From Zoroaster sp. YZ-2022 (Eukaryota; Echinodermata; Asteroidea; Forcipulatida; Zoroasteridae): a DNA stretch of 64,000 nucleotides. The DNA lies in assembly GCA_029582265.1 (NCBI GenBank), contig CM055816.1, positions 35,165,049 to 35,229,048 on the forward strand, in the 5' to 3' direction. This document shows positions 57,014 to 64,000 of the stretch, in pieces (within the stretch, counting starts at the first letter, position 1; the number at the start of each line of letters is the position of its first letter). Both the position numbers and the translations under genes were made by a program. A model generated the notes under the pieces. It had not been told where the DNA came from. It saw nothing but the letters and a program-made list of their open reading frames with translations, and ran no database searches.

Positions 57014-59496
57014 GAGTCTAGCTGACCCATTCCTTTGTCCCTAGCCCCATGAGGTTTGCCGTATCGTACATGTAAGTCATTATAGCCTTTGGGTACGTGG
57101 CCACAATCAACTTTTTTACAAAGGTACTAGTTGTATACACTTGATCACAAAATTTTACATGTACATGTACGTATAACTACATGTACATGTAGTTGTACAC
57201 TTTCATAAGGACTCTCTACATGTATATCTATTCGAAAATGAGTGAAGCACAAAACTGAATTTGACCTTATAGAGTCCCTCTTTAAGCCCAGCATGTACAT
57301 GCATAATGTATGTAGTTTCGGTTGTTTTTAAAACTTTCACCGATCGAAATCCTGGGAAATGTGTACTGTACAGTAAATGTATTTAAATACACAATGTACA
57401 TCTGTGCAGTGTCATGACATTGGACATTACTAGTACACAAAAAACATCATTGTATTTTATTTGAAATTATCATAATTTTCTTACCAATTCTATTTTAGAT
57501 TAAACTGTTATACAGACCCACGGATTACACTGTACACAATGTACTTGTAAAACAAAAGTTGTACATCAGTTTTAAAGCAAGTTTTAAATGTAAAATTATG
57601 GTTATTGGCAGAATTCTCTATTCAAGTTTTAAATGAAAAGCTTCCTTCAGAAAAAGAGGTACACTGTACATGTTTGAAAATTGTACAAAAGATTAACAAA
57701 ACAAGCATGTACATGTACATGTACATGTATGAAGTTGACTTTTTATTTTACGAAATTCATTCAAAATCCCCTCCCATAAACAATGCAGAAATCATTGTTA
57801 AGATTTACCATATATATCCAGTAGGCCTATTGTTTTTGTATTAATTTATTATTATTTGTTTTTGTTTGGTGGGATTGGAAGGGGGGTGGTGAGTTTTGTA
57901 TTATTATTTTTGTATTTTATCTTTTCCAAAGATTGTTAAAAAGCACATGATGTACATGTATGTTCACAAGAATGAATAGGGGTTGGTTCTAATTATTATT
58001 AAATTTTTGGAAAATAATTTTGAGTCCGCATGATTTGCCATTTGGGGCTCGACAAAATTTGTACAAATTTAATAGATTTAATTTTTATTTTCCTCATTGC
58101 CAGATAAAACATCAGGTTTAATACTGTAAATGTACAATGTTCTCCATACATGTACATGTACATGTACCATGCATGTAGTACATGCATACAGATGTACATA
58201 CCTGTACATACTGTACATACATAGTGTACAGTGCCTGCAGTGAAAATATTTTTTGACAAAATTTCCAGGATGGATTTTGAATGAAATACTTGTAATAATT
58301 TTCCACAGGGCATTTCTCTTGTTGGTAAAGGCGTTTCTAATTTGAAACCAAGAATATTTGACAATGGCCAGGGTCAGGGGGACAGGGACAAGAGTGGATC
58401 TAGGACAGCATTTTGGCAAGTGATAGATCTGGGCACTGCTTAAAGCCCCAAGCCCCGCCCCAAGCCCCCCCCCCCCATCCACTCTTCAGCATGGAGGCAA
58501 TTGCCTCAGTTGGCTCCAGATCGTCAAGTGTGTCTTACAGCCTTGGCACACTGTATATGGTTAGTCCTCCTGAGAAATTATTCTGTCTGTGGAGTGATTT
58601 TTATCTAATAGAACAAAGGAATTGTGTTGGAAACTTTTTGTACAAAACAAATATTAAAAAGTTCAGTTTGTTGTTGTTTTCTCAAAAACATACAATCACC
58701 TGTACATGTAGTTTTTGTGAAAAACTTTTCAAAGATTAATTTCATTAAAATATCTTGAAAGCTCTTATGCACTTGGAAACTAATTTCGACTGAACAGTTT
58801 TTTTTGTGTTTTTTTTGCTAACAAAATGAACAAAACTTGGATGAACATTTGCGGACAGCCTTTCACAGATTTGCTGCCTTTGTTTGAAATTTGTGTTTGT
58901 ATTGGTTATTTTATAATGTACATTCGGGTGTATTTTATGTGTTTTTACAAAATTGTTTATATGGTTCCTGGGTATCCAAATATTTCCAATTTCGGGTATC
59001 CGGTTCCCCTAAACTACGTGTACAGGGTTTGAATGAATGCTCATTCCCATATCCCAATGGTGTACCGTCCCTTAAGACCTGAGAAATACATACAATGTAC
59101 ATGTACACTGTTTGTATAGTATGTACATGTACATAGTTCACTGTTTGCCCCAATTTTGTAGGCTTCCAAGGAAAACCCGAGCTTACTTACATACTATGTA
59201 CAATACAGGAAGGAAGGAAGAAAAACGTAGAATGTTTTTATAGATTGGGTGTGGGATGTTAGACTAGAATTGACATGTGGGGTTCGCTTCCTGTATGAAC
59301 ACATACAGTATTACATGTATGTGGGTTATTTTACACTATAAACAACTTCACCTTGAAAATACCCTGAAAATCTGTTTCGACTTGAAATAACAGTTCACCA
59401 TAATTTCACTGCAATTTCACAGTGTCTCTTCCTCTCGGATATTGGCAATAATGTCCACGATAATTTCACGGCAAATTCATGGTGCTCTCGAGTAGG
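57014..59496. other. Non-coding or intronic stretch, no supported exon
   Basis: TACATG patches near 57160-57195, 57706-57730 and 58148-58166. Open frames at 57605-57844 and 58413-58739 lack domain motifs. A short piece near 58490-58555 (EAIASVGSRSSSVSYSLG) follows a CTCTTCAG acceptor-like site but does not continue the phase 1 frame of the FN3 exon, so I do not call it. Confidence 0.45.
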
Positions 59497-59665
59497 CTTG
59501 GGCGATATCGATTTTTTTCATCCACGATATATCGTCAAACATATATCGCGATATTCGATAATATCGCGATTATATATTTTTTTCACGCATGAGTGCTTTA
59601 GAGCCGGTAATGACAGGGATGTACAATGTACAGGTACCCGTCTACAAGCGTCACAATAAATTGCC
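59497..59665 (+). mobile_element. CTTGGGCGATA MITE fragment
   Basis: Starts CTTGGGCGATATCGATTTTT with the ATATCGCGATAT body and the TTTAGAGCCGG segment also found in the 9121-9905 and 41052-41822 element. The second terminus is missing. Confidence 0.65.
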
Positions 59666-60499
59666 AGTGCTTACCTGAGAGACACGTGCAATTGCGCCGT
59701 TCACGAGTGCAACATATGGGGCGGGTTTACGCTACCCTAACCAGAAACAAAACGGCACAGCTACGCGAAAATGCGAACGTAACCAGACAATTGTTTTCAG
59801 TTTGTGACATGTTCAGTCATCAACGTTTCTCAAAATAGAACTTATTCGCGAGTGCTAGTAACTTGAAATATATACTGGTATACGAACAATCACTTAATCA
59901 TGTTTTAACACTTTTTACAATCCGCCATCTTGAAACTAAGCGTAACCAATCACAAAGTTCGGTTTATGTTTGGTCAGAACCATGATATCGATGTCATCGC
60001 AGCATGCACAACCGAACTTGCAAAAACGCTTAACCAATGACCAAAGCCCAAACATGTTTCTGGTTACGGTCGCAAAAACGCACCCATCGCTATTGGCAAA
60101 TCGTTTGCATAATAATTATGTGGGACGGTTACTGCGTCGTGCATCCCAATCAAATCATCAGCCCGAGTTCACGTAATTCACGCGTTCCACGTGACTGGGT
60201 CATAGTATAAACACGTGACTAGGTTTATTCCTGCATATAGTACCGTGGAGAATAAAACCATATGATTCAGAAAATGTGGATTGTAGTCACACTATTTTAA
60301 ATAAACGTCACATGGTTTATCAAGAGTACATGTATGTGTTTTGTCACACGAGACAAGAGTCCCAGTATGGTACAACATAATAGTGTCCTAATCCCAACTT
60401 TGATCGAGCCGCTGCCGATCCATGCTTTGATTTAATTAATGACTACATGTATGTGTTTTTAAGGCAACGCCCATATTCTGCATATATTTAAATATGTAT
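59666..60499. other. Intergenic stretch, nothing recognised
   Basis: Slightly GC-richer sequence with AACCAATGACC and AACCAATCAC words. No ORF or element that I can support. Confidence 0.4.
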
Positions 60500-60879
60500 G
60501 ATATAATATACTCGCCCGTGGTGCGCCAGCCGGAGTCACAGACCACCATGGATAGACAGTGAGACGTAAACATTGTCTCCACATTGTTGGATCAGCCACC
60601 TATTCAATCCCAAACACTTAAATCAGTCTGTTTGGATTGGATGGAGGTTTGATACAGCGGAGACCGCCCAACGATCAGTATTGCTCTCAAAAAGCCGGTT
60701 ACTAGCTTATTAGTAATATTTTTACGCCTTTAAGCTTTGTTACAAGCTTCTATTGCTTCTTGGAGCACTCCTTTAAGTGTCTCTTTTTTCGTATATATTT
60801 CGTCGCGGCTTACTGTTCCGTTGAGTTCAGTGAGCCGTTGACCTCCTGTTTTTTCTTCTTGTTCTTTCTGAATATTTAC

Positions 60880-61210
60880 ATAAGGCGAAACTAGCCCTTT
60901 GTGTGTGTGTGTGCGCGTGTGTGTGTTTCATGCGACCACGGCCGAAGGCTGGTGGTTGCATAGGGTACAATACCATTCGTCGCCCATGGAAACAGAGCAC
61001 AAAGAATTAGCTTTGTTCTCTTGGTGCTCTTTCTTTTTGATAGAATTTGTACGGGCTGAGCTAGCCCTTTTTCTTTAGGTGTTCCTTGTGCGACCACAAC
61101 CGAAAGGTCGGTGGTTGCAATAGGTACCACATTGTTATTCGCTCTTGGGGAAACAAAACGTAAAGATTTGTTTTGTTTCCACGGGGTTCTGTTATCTATT
61201 TTTGTAGTGC
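60880..61210 (+). promoter_or_regulatory. LINE leader: two tandem units
   Basis: CTAGCCCTTT followed by GCGACCAC(G/A)(G/A)CCGAA...GGTGGTTGCA occurs at 60889-60955 and again at 61060-61115, about 160-170 bp apart. Each unit also has a GGAAAC-A...TTTGTTTC-type hairpin. Tandem leader monomers often act as internal promoters in LINEs; that role is inferred here. Confidence 0.6.
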
Positions 61211-61262
61211 ACGCAATACCAGACCGACAAATAACGGCCTGGAATTGTACATTTTTTGAATA

Positions 61263-61524
61263 ACACTACTACAAGTTGTGGTAGTGTTATTGTACCCGAG
61301 TAGGGTATTTGTATTCACAGTATAACACCACTACAAGTTGTAGTGGTGTGTGTGTGTGTGTAGATATATAGAATCAGCTATTTTCTCGAGTTCATGGGCA
61401 TATACTCTTTTCTATTTCTTAACACCACTACAAGTTGTAGTGGTGAAGATAACATTTGAGTTATCTTAACTGTATTTCCTATTTTTCTCTTTTCTTTTCT
61501 ACTACAGGTATAGTAGTAGTGTGA
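61263..61524 (+). repeat. Four repeated hairpins in LINE leader
   Basis: ACACTACTACAAGTTGTGGT (61263), ACACCACTACAAGTTGTAGT (61325), the same again (61422) and CTACTACAGGTATAGTAGTA (61500) each form a short self-complementary hairpin around CTACAAGTTGTAG. They lie just upstream of ORF1. Confidence 0.85.
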
Positions 61525-61615
61525 GTCTTTATAGTGTAATAAATAAAATTATCCGAGAAGGGTAAATTTTTCCTACTTTGTCTTTAACCCTTCAAATAGA
61601 AGAGTTGTAATTATC

Positions 61616-62330
61616 ATGCCCTCCAAGATGGAAGGCCTTCGACGTGACTGCGCTGCCGAACTTAAGTTCGACAGCAAAGTCACGCCAAGTCAGCTCTTTA
61701 TAGAGCTTGAGAAAATTGGGATTGATATAAGTGACCATATGGTCGCTGCTCAACCACTTTCGGGAGGGCGATTTGATTTGACTTTCAAATCGCCCTCCAT
61801 TAGAATCGTTTTCTGCCGGGGTTGGACTCCATCCCCGGTAGTAGATTCTTTCACATATGGTGGCTATACAATAGTCACCATATTTTCTATACGCATGCAA
61901 CTGGACGATAACATCATCAGGTCCAGACTTGCGAAGTATGGGGAGGTTCTGTCGGCCAGGAATGCACTCTTCGAGAGACCTCATTTAATGCAGCACCTCG
62001 CCAATACAAGATGAGGGTGAAGGGAGAACATCCCTCGGTGCTCCCGCCGGGGCGAAAATTCCTGGGTGTCCTATACTGGACAGACCAGGACTTGCAACCC
62101 AATGCGGAGCACCCGGTCATGTATGCGGAATGTGTAACATTATGAAATGTTACAAATCGTTTAGGTTTGGGGCACGCGGCTGCCAAGTGTCCCAACCGAG
62201 TAGTTTGCACGATTTGTGAGGAGGAGGGGCATAGCTTAAAGCGTGCCCTAATTCCTTTGCAAATCGTGCAAACCCATCCAAGAGGTGGACAAACGTGGCG
62301 GTCGCGGGAGAAGGTTAATCCTTCGCAACT
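61616..62330 (+). pseudogene. LINE ORF1 (nucleic-acid-binding protein), frameshifted
   Basis: Starts at ATG 61616 with MPSKMEGLRRDCAAELKFDS, then VTPSQLFIELEKIGIDISDH and GGRFDLTFKSPS, the N-terminal pattern of Tx1-type ORF1 proteins. The first frame stops at 62012. In other frames it continues to GHAAAKCPNRVVCTICEEEGH, which gives a C-x2-C-x4-H-x4-C zinc knuckle after one shift near 62240 and remnants of a second knuckle before it. The protein would bind its own RNA. Frame breaks near 62010, 62145 and 62240. Confidence 0.7.
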
Positions 62331-62334
62331 CTGT

Positions 62335-62775
62335 TAATAAGAAGGAGGAGTCTCCCCTCACCGGTTTTGGTGGTGGGGGACTCCTCCTTCTCCGTCTGGA
62401 GCTTCGGCCCCAGTAGAGGCTGTGAGGGGATGTCTCCCCTTCGCAGTCTATTTTCTAAGAAGGGGAAGCTCTTCCCAGCCGGTTCCTGCTGAGAGGAGTC
62501 TTCTCCTATACAATCTGGGCTCTAGTAGAGGCTGTGAAGGGGATGTCCCCTTCGCAGTCTGTTTTTGGAGAAGGAGGGGTTCCCCCTCACCGGTTTCTGG
62601 TGGAGTGGGACTCCTCTCCTTCTCCGTCTGGAAGCTTGGCTCCTGTAGAGGCTGTGAGGGGGATGTCTCTCTCTGCAGTCTATTTCTTCTACAGCGAAGC
62701 CTCTTCCTCAGCCGGTTTCGCTGGAGGAGGAGTCTTCTCCTGTGCAGTCTGGGGTTTCGGCCCCAGGTAGTAGGA
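62335..62775 (+). repeat. About 117-bp tandem repeat in ORF1
   Basis: Four units, each with a CACCGG/AGCCGG block, a CTCCTTCTCCGTCTGG-like block and GTAGAGGCTGTGAGGGG...CAGTCT. The GTAGAGGCTGTG blocks start at 62413, 62526 and 62646 (intervals 113 and 120), so the true period is probably 117 bp, a multiple of three. It would encode a variable low-complexity linker after the zinc knuckles. Confidence 0.8.
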
Positions 62776-63419
62776 AACTCCTCCTCCACAGTCCGCCGAA
62801 TCTTCGGGACACGAGCGGAACGGGAGTTCTTCTTCTTTGTTGTCTGGGTCCTCGGACTCAGACACAGTTTCAATGAAACCCCCATTACTTTTTTGTTATA
62901 GTTCGCCACCTGCATCCTGCTTGGGATGCAAGAAGGTGGCAGGTCCTTAGAAGGTGACTGCCGTGGAAATGTTTCCACTGCGAGTAAAATTTTAGATTTA
63001 AAAACTTGTTATAGCCTTGTCGGATGCGGCAGGCTGCACTGGCGCATTTCGCCCAACCTTGGGCTGCGACAAGCCAGATTGCCACGCAGCAGCATTCGAC
63101 AGGGTTCGCCCGTTTAAGGTCGCAGAAAGGAAGAAGAAGAAGAGAATCGTTCCTCTTCGGATTCGACCTCTTCCACCGGGCCTGAACCCAGCGAAACGGG
63201 CCACCCTGTAAAGGGAATCATCCGACTCTTCTTCAGAGCTGAATGGAGCAGGAGGAGGTTAAGGACACTTGTCCCAAACCAACTCCTGCTCTATGGAACC
63301 CAGAAATAATTCCCCGAGTCTCCGAATGCCCCACGTAATGTGTTTTTGTTTTATTTTTAAACACCAATAATTATGGTCGCTATTTTTTTCACTAAATAAA
63401 GCACGGGATGCGCGACTCT

Positions 63420-64000
63420 GTAAAGAGATCACGCATTTTAAACTTTGCAGCCAGTATGACATTTCTTGCTTGCAAGAGTGTCATATTGGTTCGATACAAT
63501 GATTTAGCTTCGTGGAGGGCAGAATGGAAGGGAAGATGTTTGCCAGTTTTGGCACATCTTTTCCTGTGGTACCATCATCCTTCTGTCCCCACGTTGTACT
63601 TATGATTTATTCACCCTTCGTTTGATAACGAAGGGAGAATTATTAGCGGTGTTCTTGAAGGCCCATTGTAGTATTAAGTTGTGTACGGCTTGCTCTAATG
63701 ACCCTGCAAGTCCCGTAAACGTTTCCTTTTAAATTTAGCATTTCATTTGACGGGGAATATTCCCATTATTTTAACTGGGATTTTAATTGTGTTACTGATA
63801 TTGATTTGGATAGACGTGGCTCTGTTTCCACCTTGTGTGATATTGAGCCGCTGAGTTACTCCAACTCATATCAGATTTTCTTTAATTGACTGTTGGCGGT
63901 ATTTACACCCGTCTGGCATTTCTTTACGTGGCGTAATGCGTCAAACACTGCGTCCAGTAGACTTGACCGTTTTATGTGTCGAGTTCTCTCTCTCTGGACG
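63420..64000 (+). pseudogene. LINE ORF2 endonuclease (APE-type) fragment
   Basis: Frames read CLQECHIGS (equivalent of the LQE-T/C-H motif) near 63458-63490 and WRAEWKG soon after, then WDFNCVTDIDLDRRGSVSTL at 63776-63835 (the GDFN metal-site motif, with W in place of G) and FFTWRNASNTASSRLDRFMC at the end (the FTWR...SRLDRF motif). Order and spacing match the apurinic/apyrimidinic-type endonuclease of Tx1/L1 LINEs. Stops at 63496 and near 63886 interrupt it. The window ends inside the gene. Confidence 0.8.

Larger units (their letters stand above)
60500..64000 (+). mobile_element. Tx1/L1-type LINE, 5' part, runs off the window
   Basis: Non-LTR retrotransposon with a long leader (to about 61615), ORF1 (61616 to about 63290) with a CCHC knuckle, and the start of ORF2 with apurinic-like endonuclease motifs (63450 to the window edge). 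The order and the endonuclease motifs fit the L1/Tx1 group. Many frameshifts and stops show that this copy is dead or poorly read. The 5' boundary is uncertain; the reverse transcriptase lies beyond the window. Confidence 0.78.

Noticed and set aside
58413..58739. Possible next exon of the Ig/FN3 gene (EAIASVGSRSSSVSYSLG)
   Set aside because: An acceptor-like CTCTTCAG precedes it, but the phase does not match the phase 1 FN3 donor and no transmembrane or known motif follows.

Overview
This is a 64-kb piece of an AT-rich animal genome. Long introns with GT/AG splice sites, immunoglobulin (Ig) and fibronectin type III (FN3) exons, TACATG microsatellites, tRNA-derived SINEs with an (ATT)n tail, CR1/L2-type and Tx1-type LINE remnants, and THAP and TTAA-targeting DNA transposons together suggest a marine invertebrate deuterostome (cephalochordate, echinoderm or hemichordate). 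That placement is inference; there is no species-specific marker. Nothing bacterial is present.

The dominant structure is a huge inverted duplication. Left arm 1-21588 and right arm 29451-about 51990 are near-identical reverse complements: left 21588 pairs with right 29451, and left about 1060 pairs with right about 49775. They flank a 7.9-kb spacer that holds a gap of exactly 500 N (28951-29450). All exons and all transposons I checked in one arm lie at the mirrored place in the other. A head-to-head join of two haplotype contigs is at least as likely as a true palindrome.

The only host gene I recognise is an Ig-superfamily cell-adhesion or receptor-type gene. In the right arm it runs on the + strand: a V-type Ig exon (35376), four Ig exons (36116, 38604, 42181, 43266), a further Ig-like exon (48199) and then, outside the duplication, an I-set Ig exon (52774) and an FN3 exon (54730). 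The left arm carries mirrored copies of the first six exons on the - strand (15633 down to 2386). Every exon is phase 1 at both ends. Exons 2 and 4 are near-identical, and exons 3 and 5 are clear paralogues, so a two-Ig module was duplicated. The signal-peptide exon, transmembrane segment and cytoplasmic tail are not visible. Five of the six duplicated exons are damaged by small indels in one arm only, which points to uneven base quality.

Most other sequence is mobile DNA. It includes a 4-kb element with GGGCAATTCCAC ends and repeated TAATGTCAGTCACG motifs; nested in it, a 1-kb element with TGGGCCGG ends and a Myb/SANT-like protein; in the spacer, an ISL2EU-like transposon with THAP/helix-turn-helix and PHD-finger remnants on opposite strands, and a Harbinger-type element packed with CGAT motifs; several TTAA-flanked MITE families; a hAT MITE; SINEs and a LINE tail sharing the same 3' end; and, at 60.5-64 kb, a Tx1/L1-type LINE with a repeat- and hairpin-rich leader, an ORF1 with a CCHC zinc knuckle and the start of its endonuclease. 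A 44-bp minisatellite with an eight-monomer higher-order repeat closes the right arm (49785-51993).
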